The notes under the pieces were generated by a model that had not been told where the DNA came from, did no database searches, and saw only the letters and a program-made list of their open reading frames with translations. Below are positions 55,535 to 63,531 of a stretch of 64,000 nt of DNA, piece by piece (position 1 is the stretch's first letter; every line of letters starts with the position of its first letter). The position numbers and the translations under genes were made by a program. Origin of the DNA: Proteiniborus sp. MB09-C3 (lineage in GTDB: Bacteria; Bacillota; Clostridia; Tissierellales; Proteiniboraceae); the NCBI RefSeq assembly GCF_030263895.1, contig NZ_CP127161.1, positions 1,178,001-1,242,000 of the forward strand, in the 5' to 3' direction.

Positions 55535-56014
55535 ATGAAGTATGATTGTGGATTTACCAAAGACAATGGATGGTTCAGATATAAAGCAGCAGCAATAATT
55601 ATTGAAAATGGGAGTGTACTTTTTGCTAAAAACGATAGGGATGATTATTACTATCCAGTTGGAGGAGGTGTTCATATAGGTGAAATGGCTGAAGAGGCTG
55701 TTGTGAGAGAGGTATATGAAGAAACAGGTATACACTATGAAATTGATAGGTTAGCATTTATTCACGAGAAATTCTTTACTGGTAGTGGTAGTCTTGAAGG
55801 TTATAATTGCCACGAAATTGCATTTTACTTTTTAATGAAGCCAAGGGGAACACAAAAACTTAATTGTAATAGTTATTCAGGTGGGTTTAAAGAGTATATG
55901 CATTGGCTACCAATAAATAACCTATCAAATTACAAGGCATTTCCTACTTTTTTTATTGATAAATTATCAAATATACAAAGATACGTAGAACATATTGTTA
56001 CGGATGAAAGATAG
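55535..56014 (+). CDS. NUDIX hydrolase (159 aa)
   Basis: The NUDIX box is complete: GGGVHIGEMAEEAVVREVYE followed by ETG, matching G-x5-E-x7-R-E-x2-E-E-x-G. The enzyme would hydrolyse a nucleoside diphosphate linked to another group. GAAGGGGGAT precedes ATG 55535. It lies 92 bases after the winged-helix gene, so a link to that operon is possible but not shown; it may be independent cargo. Confidence 0.88.
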   Translation: MKYDCGFTKDNGWFRYKAAAIIIENGSVLFAKNDRDDYYYPVGGGVHIGEMAEEAVVREVYEETGIHYEIDRLAFIHEKFFTGSGSLEGYNCHEIAFYFLMKPRGTQKLNCNSYSGGFKEYMHWLPINNLSNYKAFPTFFIDKLSNIQRYVEHIVTDER

Positions 56015-56115
56015 ATAGATAAATTGTAAGTTTATGGTTAGGTTAATACGCAATCTTTACATCTTATGTCATAGTGCTAGATTTATATTGACTCAAGAAT
56101 AGTTTTAATAATTAA

Positions 56116-56262
56116 ATAAATGGATCACAAATAGATTATTCAGATAAATTTTGTTTTATTGGAAAAACAGATGAGGAGTTATCATTGGTATGCAACACAA
56201 GATTGGTACCCCAAAATGCAATTGAATGTGATAATGGTTGGAGGCTTTTTATTTTGGGATAA
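56116..56262 (+). pseudogene. ACT-domain protein remnant
   Basis: A 48-codon open stretch without a start encodes YSDKFCFIGKTDEELSLVC, then NTRLVPQNAIECDNGWRLF and a stop. This matches the first part of small ACT_7-type proteins. The beginning and end are gone. It indicates that the cargo segment has decayed. Confidence 0.6.
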
Positions 56263-56305
56263 TTAAAAATGAAGCAAAACCCATTAATTTTTGGAGGGAG
56301 AGGCT

Positions 56306-56895
56306 ACGAAAAGAATTATTGCATTTGTATCTACTTTATTGGTTATGACATTACTCTATGCTGGATGTTCTAATACCATAGAGAGTCCTGAAACAATAAT
56401 ATTTCCAATTATATCATTGAAAAGTACAGGGGAAGAAATAAATCCTAAATACTATGAAAATGGATTCGATTTTAATTATGACAATCTTCCAACATTAGAA
56501 CTAATAGAAAATGAAGACATATTAGAGATATATTCATTAGATGACTTTTCTAAAACGGTTGTTATTGGTGAGGATTATTACGAATATACAGAAAATACAG
56601 GAACCGTATATAAGGAAACTTATGAACTAGATAAAGAAAGCAATAATATCGTTTCACTTCCTATTAATAGACGCGGTAATGTGAAAAATGAACAGGCAAT
56701 TTATTATCTAGCAAATGGCGAAGCAAGACTTGTTTTTCGAGTGATACTGCCAATAGGTAAAACAGGTTAAGACAACGTAACATTAATTTTGATTTTGTTT
56801 TTATTATTCCTAAAGGTATTCTATACTTTAAAGACGAAGGAGTAACAACCATAAACTATCTGATGTTAAGATTTATAAATACCCTATATATATAA
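56306..56895 (+). pseudogene. Lipoprotein gene without start codon and with a frameshift
   Basis: Codons from 56306 encode a lipoprotein signal: KRIIAFVSTLLVMTLLYAGC, with lipobox LYAGC. The triplet where ATG is expected, 7 bases after GGAGGG, is ACG. TTG 56291 lies within the ribosome-binding site and is unlikely. The first frame stops at 56768-56770, but coding-like sequence (RNINFDFVFIIPKGILYFKD) continues in another frame to 56895, so a shift occurred near 56755-56775. The product would be a secreted lipoprotein of unknown function. Confidence 0.6.
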
Positions 56896-56980
56896 ATACC
56901 CTATATATAATGTAGGAAAATTTTTATTAATGATAAAGATCTAATAATTGAAATTTGTTACAATAGATTTATTTGTTCAT

Positions 56981-57440
56981 TGTCGACATACACAAAAGTA
57001 TGTTTACAATTACAAAGATTGTTCACGAAAGATACAGAGCGTCAGACTGGGAAACCAGCCTGGCGTTTTTTAGTTGTGTAAAACCAGATCCTCCCGCCTC
57101 AAACATTTCCGAAATCCCAAAACCCTATTTTCCCGCAGCCTAATAAAATCAATATATATAAAAATATAAATAAATACCCCCCTATGCATATCGCACTTAC
57201 ATCTCATATAATTGTTCGTATTTTTCCACGAGCAAACTTTGTCATTCTTCACTGCTCACGAGCAAACTCGCTTGTCATTTTCTCATTTTTTATCTCTTTT
57301 TTTCTATTTTTTAAGTAAATGCAACCCACGAACAAACTTTGTCACTCAAAGTAACTTATGGGCGATAGGGCTTTCAACCACTCGCTTACCAGCCGAGCAA
57401 ACATTGTCAGTGGATGAGCAAACTCGTGTGTAACTGGATA
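56981..57440 (+). mobile_element. 460-bp mini-element, copy 2
   Basis: Same length and orientation as 36140-36599 and differs at 8 positions by my count, one of them in the terminal trinucleotide (GGATA here, GGACA in copy 1). It contains the same two left sites, the terminator (about 57040-57071) and five right-end motifs. Frames on either strand are not genes. AAAAG follows at 57441. Confidence 0.8.
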
Positions 57441-57445
57441 AAAAG
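57441..57445 (+). repeat. Target-site duplication, right of the Tn7-like region
   Basis: AAAAG, matching 36135-36139, directly follows the right end. Confidence 0.7.
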
Positions 57446-57453
57446 AGTTTAAA

Positions 57454-57484
57454 GCGTCAGAGGAAAACACCTCTGGCGTTTTTT
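57454..57484 (+). terminator. Host terminator upstream of glmS
   Basis: GCGTCAGAGG and CCTCTGGCG form the stem, with TTTTTT after it. It presumably ended the gene that lay upstream of glmS before insertion. The insertion lies 9 bases before the stem and leaves it intact. Confidence 0.85.
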
Positions 57485-57542
57485 GTAGAATTTTATATAA
57501 AAAAGGTTTATATAAAAAAATTAAAAGAATTTCGCTAAATTG

Positions 57543-57571
57543 TTGCAAAATCATGAAAAATAACATATAAT
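57543..57571 (+). promoter_or_regulatory. glmS promoter
   Basis: TTGCAA and TATAAT are separated by 17 bases. The start would fall about 75 bases before the ribozyme core. The promoter lies to the right of the inserted element, so glmS expression should be unaffected. Confidence 0.75.
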
Positions 57572-57654
57572 ACTATTACTGTGTTTTAATTACTGATTCC
57601 CGATTATTTTAGGAGGTGAGGCTTATAGAATACGAGACGACAATTAAATATTAA

Positions 57655-57800
57655 GCGCCAGAACTCAATAATTTGAGTTGACGAGGTCATGGTTTATCGA
57701 AAAATTCGGCGGGTGCCATGCGGTGTTACTACCACCGTCAACGGTTGTACAAAATCCATAAGCAATTATGGGGACAAAAACGACTAGGTAGGCTTAAGCT
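57655..57800 (+). ncRNA. glmS ribozyme (GlcN6P-activated)
   Basis: The RNA shows the conserved blocks in order: GCGCCAGAACT after the cleavage site (about 57654/57655), the hairpin AACTCAATAATTTGAGTT, GACGAGG, GTTTATCGA, TTCGGCGGGTGCC, GGTGTTACTACCACCG and the final GGACAAAAACGACTAGGTAGGC region. In Firmicutes this ribozyme cuts the glmS mRNA when glucosamine-6-phosphate is abundant. It lies about 120 bases before the glmS start. Confidence 0.95.
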
Positions 57801-57918
57801 CATTAATCAATGGGCTTGTTTGTCATGTCTAAAAAAGACATTTATTTGAAAGACTAAGAATATAGGAATCTAGAGTATTATAAAAAGATATAAAACGAAT
57901 TATAAGGAAGTGATAATT

Positions 57919-59745
57919 ATGTGTGGAATAATAGGATATATAGGAGCTAAGGAGGCTTCACAAATACTAATAGATGGATTAGAAAAGTTAGAATATAGAG
58001 GATATGATTCAGCAGGAGTTGCAATATTAAATGAAGGAAAAATTGAAGTAAGGAAATTCAAAGGAAGATTATCTGTACTAGAAGAGAATATAAAAGAAAA
58101 ACCTGTAAAGGGCAGTATGGGCATAGGACATACTAGATGGGCAACTCATGGGGAGCCATCTGATGTAAATTCCCATCCTCATAAGAGTAATGATAATAAA
58201 ATAGCAGTAGTTCATAATGGAATAATCGAAAACTACATGGAAATAAAGGAAGAGCTTCAGAAACTAGGATATAGCTTCATATCGGAGACGGATACAGAAG
58301 TAATATCACATTTATTAGATCATTACTATAATGGGGACATTTTAGACACAGTGAAAAAAGTAATAAATAAAATTGATGGAGCATATGCACTAGGAATAAT
58401 CCATGCAGACAATCCAGATATGCTCATAGCAGTGAAAAAAGATAGTCCACTGATAGTAGGCATAGGAGAAGATGAAAACTTCATAGCATCAGACATACCT
58501 GCTGTATTGAAGTATACAAGAAAGGTATATATATTAGAAAGCGGAGAAATGGCTATAGTAAAGAAGGATAGCATAAGCCTAATGAAAACAGACGGTACTC
58601 CAATCACTAAGGATATATATGATGTGACATGGGATATAGAGGCAGCAGAAAAAGGTGGATATGAGCATTTTATGCTAAAAGAAATCTATGAACAGCCAAA
58701 GGCGATTAAAGACACATTATTACCAAGAGTAAGTAATAATGGGGAGGTTAAGCTTGACTCTATTAATCTATCAAAAGAATATATAAAAGGCACTAAAAGA
58801 ATCTATATAGTTGCATGTGGAACAGCTTATCACGCTGGCCTGCTTGGTAAGGACATGATAGAAAAGTATGCTAAGATCCCAGTGATAGTAGATGTAGCAT
58901 CAGAATTTAGATATAGTGAACCATTCATAGACCAAAATACACTTGTAATAGTAGTAAGTCAATCAGGAGAGACAGCCGATACGTTAGCTGCCTTGAGACT
59001 ATCTAAAGAAAAAGGCGCTAGAGTTTTAGCAATAACTAATGTGGTGGGTAGTTCCATCTCTAGAGAGTCAGATGATGTATTATATACTTGGGCTGGTCCA
59101 GAGATTGCAGTAGCCTCTACAAAAGCATATACTACGCAGATAGTAGCCTTGGCTCTAGTAGCATTAGAAATGGCTAAAAAGAAAAATAGTATAACTGATG
59201 AAGAGATAAACATGATTATTAAAAGCTTAAAAAAACTTCCCAGCAGACTTGAGGAAGTATTATCAAATGTTGAAAGCATAAAAGATACTGCCGAAAGAAT
59301 CTATAGCTCACAAAGCATATTCTATATCGGTAGAGGGATAGATTATGATGTATCTAGAGAAGGCTCCCTTAAGCTAAAAGAAATATCCTATATACATTCT
59401 GAAGCCATAGCAGCAGGTGAATTAAAACATGGTACATTAGCATTGATAGAAGAAGGCACACCAGTAATTGCATTGGTAACACAGGATAAATTATACGATA
59501 AGATGCTAAGCAATATTAAAGAAGTAAAGGCAAGAGGCGCATATGTCGTAGCAATAGCAAAGGAAGGAAATATAGAAATTGAAAAATCAGCTGATAGGGT
59601 GATTTTCATTCCAAAGACAATAGATGAAGTTTCTTCAGTACTAAGCATAGTTCCCCTCCAACTGCTGTCATATTATGTAGCATATAAAAGGGGCTGTGAC
59701 ATAGATAAACCGAAAAATTTAGCTAAAAGTGTAACTGTAGAATAA
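57919..59745 (+). CDS. glmS: Glutamine-fructose-6-phosphate aminotransferase
   Basis: GlmS makes glucosamine-6-phosphate from fructose-6-phosphate and glutamine, the first step to UDP-GlcNAc. ATG 57919 is fixed by the need for Cys directly after Met (MCGIIGYIGA), the amidotransferase nucleophile; GTG 57910 is rejected. The 608 residues include HTRWATHGEPSDVNSHPH, two SIS domains (VACGTAYHAG, VSQSGETADT, GRGIDYDVSREGSLKLKE) and the typical end LAKSVTVE. The ribozyme upstream controls it. The conserved 3' end, used by Tn7 as attachment target, is unoccupied here. Confidence 0.98.
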   Translation: MCGIIGYIGAKEASQILIDGLEKLEYRGYDSAGVAILNEGKIEVRKFKGRLSVLEENIKEKPVKGSMGIGHTRWATHGEPSDVNSHPHKSNDNKIAVVHNGIIENYMEIKEELQKLGYSFISETDTEVISHLLDHYYNGDILDTVKKVINKIDGAYALGIIHADNPDMLIAVKKDSPLIVGIGEDENFIASDIPAVLKYTRKVYILESGEMAIVKKDSISLMKTDGTPITKDIYDVTWDIEAAEKGGYEHFMLKEIYEQPKAIKDTLLPRVSNNGEVKLDSINLSKEYIKGTKRIYIVACGTAYHAGLLGKDMIEKYAKIPVIVDVASEFRYSEPFIDQNTLVIVVSQSGETADTLAALRLSKEKGARVLAITNVVGSSISRESDDVLYTWAGPEIAVASTKAYTTQIVALALVALEMAKKKNSITDEEINMIIKSLKKLPSRLEEVLSNVESIKDTAERIYSSQSIFYIGRGIDYDVSREGSLKLKEISYIHSEAIAAGELKHGTLALIEEGTPVIALVTQDKLYDKMLSNIKEVKARGAYVVAIAKEGNIEIEKSADRVIFIPKTIDEVSSVLSIVPLQLLSYYVAYKRGCDIDKPKNLAKSVTVE

Positions 59746-59832
59746 ATATCATATTTCCTAGGAAATAGTGTCGAATGTCCCATAAAAAGATTTCTCAAAA
59801 CTAATCTATAAATATTAAAAACTCGTATAAAA

Positions 59833-59894
59833 AAATAAAAAAGTCATGGTGAAAATAGAGTAGAAGACCTATTAGAGCCATGGCTTTTTATTTT
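59833..59894 (+). terminator. glmS terminator
   Basis: A-rich AAAAAAGTCATGG pairs with CCATGGCTTTTT, with a 28-base loop and TATTTT after. The rest of the gap 59895-60126 holds no gene. Confidence 0.7.
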
Positions 59895-60126
59895 GCATAA
59901 GGAATAAATCTGAAATCATTAAAATTAAAGGGCATGAAGGGCATGGAGTTTTGACATGAGCTTTTTATTTGCATATATAGTTAGGGTAGAGAGATAAGGG
60001 AAAAATAAAGAAACTTATGTCAAAAATAATAAAGCTGTATCAAATAAATAATGAAGTTATGGTAATAAATTTAATATATAATAGTATATAGTGTGACCAA
60101 TTTGTTTATTGAAATGGAGGACTATT

Positions 60127-60240
60127 ATGGAGATAAATACCATCAAAGAGAATAATATTGAAATTGCTATTGTAAGAAGTAGCGAAATATTCATAAAAGA
60201 TGCTCAGTCGGCATTGGATTTTATGGCGACAGTAAGATAA
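60127..60240 (+). pseudogene. DUF4180 protein, N-terminal remnant (37 codons)
   Basis: ATG 60127 with TGGAGGA upstream starts a frame encoding EIAIVRSSEIFIKDAQSALD, the opening of DUF4180 proteins (usually about 115-120 residues). A stop comes after 37 codons and the NUDIX gene begins immediately. The missing part indicates a deletion. Confidence 0.65.
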
Positions 60241-60263
60241 AATCGGAGGTGTCATATAGAATT

Positions 60264-60707
60264 ATGATTAAATATCCTGAACCAACTGTAAGTGCTATTA
60301 TTTATAATCCTGAAGGGAAAATATTACTATGCAAATCTCATAAATGGGAAAACAAATATGTAATTCCTGGAGGCCATATTGAATTAGGAGAAAAAATGGA
60401 GGAAGCATTGAAAAGAGAGATACTAGAAGAGACAGGTTTAGATATTTATGATATTAAGTTGATTGGCTTAAAAGAAAGTATATATAGCGATACGTTCTAC
60501 GAGAAGAAACACTTTATTTTCATTGATTATCTATGTAGGACAGACTCAAACCATGTTTCCTTAAATGATGAAGCAGAAGAATATGAATGGGTTGATATAA
60601 AGGAAATTGAAAATTATGATTTAGGGGGATTTACAAAAGAATTATTATTGAGATTAAGAAATAAGAATGAACCTCAAGATTATATAGAGATATTTTATAA
60701 TTATTAG
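60264..60707 (+). CDS. NUDIX hydrolase (147 aa)
   Basis: The NUDIX motif GGHIELGEKMEEALKREILE followed by ETG is complete, and P-T-V-S-A-I-I-Y at the start is the common first strand. The substrate may be an oxidised nucleotide or ADP-ribose derivative. ATG 60264 lies 13 bases after CGGAGGTG; GTG 60249 overlaps that site and is less likely. The gene is apparently complete. Confidence 0.88.
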   Translation: MIKYPEPTVSAIIYNPEGKILLCKSHKWENKYVIPGGHIELGEKMEEALKREILEETGLDIYDIKLIGLKESIYSDTFYEKKHFIFIDYLCRTDSNHVSLNDEAEEYEWVDIKEIENYDLGGFTKELLLRLRNKNEPQDYIEIFYNY

Positions 60708-60821
60708 AGGTAGTTTTTCTTTCAAGGTGACACAACATAAAGAAAAATATTTAGAGTTAGAGTTTAAGACAAGAAATAGGTATGGTAAATAAGTAATAAA
60801 TGCATAATTCATTTGGGGATA

Positions 60822-60880
60822 TGCTTATTGCTATTTTTCAAACAACAAATAAAGTGAAAAATAGCAATAAGCAACTTTTT
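60822..60880 (+). terminator. Strong terminator
   Basis: Perfect 18-base arms (TGCTTATTGCTATTTTTC / GAAAAATAGCAATAAGCA) with a 16-base loop and ACTTTTTT after. Another hairpin (ACCTTCTTTG / CAAAGAAGGT, about 60990-61022, containing TATAAT) precedes the next gene. Confidence 0.85.
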
Positions 60881-61109
60881 TGATGTTAACATTTTATATC
60901 TATTGTTTATCTATGATCAATTGACGTTGTAGGAATTAAACAATGTTTGCATTTAATAATTGATGCTTTGAGATAGTATGTAAGCTATTACCTTCTTTGT
61001 GTTATAATATGCCAAAGAAGGTGATTTTTCATATTAAAAGAGAGATACGACTTTATCATTTTTTAAAGCAGAGAAGTAAATTACTGAATATTAACTGGGA
61101 GTGTTTTTA

Positions 61110-62192
61110 ATGGCTTCAAATAAGTGGGATACTATTGATATAGATACCAGTGAAGGTAGAGTAAAGGGGATTGCACCAATTATTATTTCAGCGAGCCGTT
61201 CAACAGATATACCTGCATTTTATTCTGAGTGGTTTATTAATAGATTAAAAGAAGGATATGTTAAATGGATAAATCCCTTCAATGGGAAGCCACAATATGT
61301 ATCTTTCCACAAGACTCGAGTAATAGTATTTTGGACGAAGGATGCTGAGCCTATTATCCCACATCTGAAAGAGATTGACAGTAGAAGAATCAATTATTAT
61401 TTCACATTTACAATAAATGATTATGAAAAAGAAGGTTTTGAGCTAGGGGTAAGGAGATTGGACAGAAGAATAGATACCTTTAAGAGGCTTTCAGAAAAGA
61501 TAGGGAAAGAGAAAATGATTTGGAGATTTGATCCACTAATAATTACGGATAAAATTAACGTGGAAGCCTTATTAGATAAGATTGCTAAGATTGGAAATGG
61601 GCTTCCAGATTATACCAATAAACTTGTAATAAGCTTTGCAGATATTTCTGCATATAGAAATGTACAAAATAATTTGAGAAAAAATAATGTTAACTATATT
61701 GAGTTTACTCCTGAGACGATGGAAGCTGTAGCTAAAGGATTGTACGAGATTAATAAAGATTGGAAGCTAGAAATAGCAACTTGCTCAGAAGGCATTGATT
61801 TAAGCAGATATAATATTAAAAAGAATAAGTGTATTGATGACGATTTAATGATTAATGTGTTTTCAGATGATAAAGAACTAATGGATTTTTTAGATTATGA
61901 TAATATTGGCAGCACAACGAAAGCTAATGAGCAAATACAATTAAACTTTATTGAAAACACGTACGAGTACATCCTAGGAAAGAATGCTGATAATAGCTTT
62001 GATAGATGGAGAAGGCTTAAAGACAAAGGGCAAAGGGAATGCTGTGGATGCATAATAAGTAAGGACATTGGGCAATACGATACTTGTAGCCATCACTGTA
62101 TATACTGTTATGCCAACAAAACACCACATATTGCAAAGAATAATTATCAAAGATATTTAAAGTCTAATAAAAATGGGGAGTCAATAATTTGA
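61110..62192 (+). CDS. DUF1848 family protein (360 aa)
   Basis: The protein shows PIIISASRSTDIPAFYSEWF near the N-terminus and CGCIISKDIGQYDTCSHHC followed by IYCYANK near the C-terminus, typical of DUF1848. The Cys pattern suggests an iron-sulfur cluster, and the fold is thought to resemble radical-SAM barrels; its reaction is unknown. ATG 61110 has GGGAGTG 8 bases upstream. It stands alone between terminators. Confidence 0.85.
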   Translation: MASNKWDTIDIDTSEGRVKGIAPIIISASRSTDIPAFYSEWFINRLKEGYVKWINPFNGKPQYVSFHKTRVIVFWTKDAEPIIPHLKEIDSRRINYYFTFTINDYEKEGFELGVRRLDRRIDTFKRLSEKIGKEKMIWRFDPLIITDKINVEALLDKIAKIGNGLPDYTNKLVISFADISAYRNVQNNLRKNNVNYIEFTPETMEAVAKGLYEINKDWKLEIATCSEGIDLSRYNIKKNKCIDDDLMINVFSDDKELMDFLDYDNIGSTTKANEQIQLNFIENTYEYILGKNADNSFDRWRRLKDKGQRECCGCIISKDIGQYDTCSHHCIYCYANKTPHIAKNNYQRYLKSNKNGESII

Positions 62193-62235
62193 TATAGGTG
62201 TAAATTATAAAATATGATTTTTAAGGAAAGCACGG

Positions 62236-62268
62236 CGTCAGATTGTATATCAATTTGACGTTTTTTTA
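62236..62268 (+). terminator. Rho-independent terminator
   Basis: CGTCAGATTG and CAATTTGACG pair (one mismatch) and are followed by seven T. It belongs to the same GCGTCAG-type terminators seen at 36199, 57040 and 57454. Confidence 0.85.
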
Positions 62269-62397
62269 TTATGTATAAAAGCTTAAGATTGTAGCATTCT
62301 AAATATTCCCATAACATAATAGTAATATCGCCATCAATATAAAAATAGTATTAAGTATCATCTTTTTTAGGTAAATATGTTAAGGGGTGTTATTTTA

Positions 62398-63111
62398 ATG
62401 AGGTTAGTAATGATAAGAAAAGAAGTACTATTAGTTTTACCTTTACTTATAATAGGGATAGTCTTTGTGTTTATGGAAAAAAACGATTCAGTTCCTACAA
62501 TGTATCTGCCTATTACTGATAAAATAATAGCCATAGATGCAGGGCATGGGGGAATTGATCCAGGGGCAGTAGGGAAGCAAGGAGTTGAAGAAGATGAAAT
62601 AAACCTTCAAATAGCTTTAAAGCTTAGAAAGTTAATAGAGGAAAATGGTGGGATAGCTATACTCACAAGAAATGATGGAGAAGGTCTATATACTGGAGAA
62701 TCAAAAACCGTCAGAGATAAAAAGAATGAAGATCTTAGAAATAGAAAAATAGAAGTCAATAATAGTGAACCAGATGTATTATTGTCAATTCACTTAAATA
62801 GTTTTCCAAAATCACAATATTATGGAGCACAGACCTTCTATAAAGCTGGATGTGAGAAAAGCAAAAATCTAGCATACTTAATTCAAGAAGAGCTTAAGAA
62901 TGTATTAGATAAAAATAATAAAAGAATTCCTCAGTCAAGAGACAATATTTATTTAATAAGAGAAGCAGAAGTCCCAGCAGTTTTAGTTGAATGCGGTTTT
63001 TTATCAAATCTCCAAGAAGAAAGCAAGCTAAAAGATCCTAAGTATCAACAAAAAATAGCATGGGGAATTTATATAGGAGTTATGAGATACTTTAATGAAT
63101 ATGAAAAATGA
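62398..63111 (+). CDS. cwlD: N-acetylmuramoyl-L-alanine amidase CwlD
   Basis: CwlD acts in spore cortex maturation, helping to form muramic lactam. ATG 62398 follows AAGGGGTG; the frame opens at 62377 but that ATG precedes the ribosome-binding site. Residues 5-25 are a signal anchor (MIRKEVLLVLPLLIIGIVFV). The Amidase_3 domain has AIDAGHGGIDPGA (zinc His), E-x-x-I-N-L (Glu), LLSIHLNSF (second His) and AVLVECGFLSN (catalytic Glu). The 237-residue length is normal. Confidence 0.9.
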   Translation: MRLVMIRKEVLLVLPLLIIGIVFVFMEKNDSVPTMYLPITDKIIAIDAGHGGIDPGAVGKQGVEEDEINLQIALKLRKLIEENGGIAILTRNDGEGLYTGESKTVRDKKNEDLRNRKIEVNNSEPDVLLSIHLNSFPKSQYYGAQTFYKAGCEKSKNLAYLIQEELKNVLDKNNKRIPQSRDNIYLIREAEVPAVLVECGFLSNLQEESKLKDPKYQQKIAWGIYIGVMRYFNEYEK

Positions 63112-63196
63112 CTGTGAATCAGAAATACTAAAAATGCCATTTCAATAGATAATGAAAATCATAATTTGCTGTGTTAATAATATGTGAATAATATTT

Positions 63197-63330
63197 TGTG
63201 GATAACTTCAAAGACTGTGGAAAACCTATTATTATGTAAAGTATAGCCTTGTATTACTTTTAAATTAGATATTAGTTATGTTTACATAAGTTATCCACCA
63301 CCGATTGTGGATAATGTGGATAAAGTGGAT
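63197..63330 (+). promoter_or_regulatory. Cluster of DnaA boxes
   Basis: Perfect TGTGGATAA (the reverse of TTATCCACA) occurs at 63197, 63306 and 63315. Near matches are TGTGGAAAA at 63216, TTATCCACC at 63291 and AGTGGATAG at about 63324. The surrounding DNA is AT-rich and gene-free (63112-63531). It may be a DnaA-binding reservoir, a DnaA-regulated promoter region or part of an origin. Confidence 0.75.
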
Positions 63331-63531
63331 AGAAAATTGAGAATCTATATCAACTGAAAGAACTAGGAATTAAGTACTAATTATCTTAGATATTTAGTTG
63401 CAAAGATATAATGGAATTTTTCTATAAATAAAACTTTGATAATTTTAGATTCTATAATAGAATATGAATAAGGCAATGGATAAAAATTTATGCTACTTTG
63501 GCGACAAATGAATCATAAGGTGGTTGATAGA

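Larger units (their letters stand above)
36140..57440 (+). mobile_element. Tn7-like region bounded by two 460-bp mini-elements
   Basis: The unit starts with TGTCGACATACAC, ends as ...GTAACTGGATA and is flanked by AAAAG on both sides. It carries tnsABC and tniQ/tnsD plus cargo. Both ends are complete copies of one 460-bp sequence in the same orientation. Every tns gene except tnsB is damaged, so it is probably immobile now. It stands upstream of glmS, not at the Tn7 site behind the glmS 3' end. Confidence 0.75.

Noticed and set aside
57212-57433. 73-codon plus-strand frame in mini-element copy 2
   Set aside because: It is made of the repeated end motifs and is interrupted in copy 1 by sequence differences; no ribosome-binding site.
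59745-59832. Tn7 insertion at the classical site behind glmS
   Set aside because: No transposon end, TGT...ACA terminus or duplication is present there.
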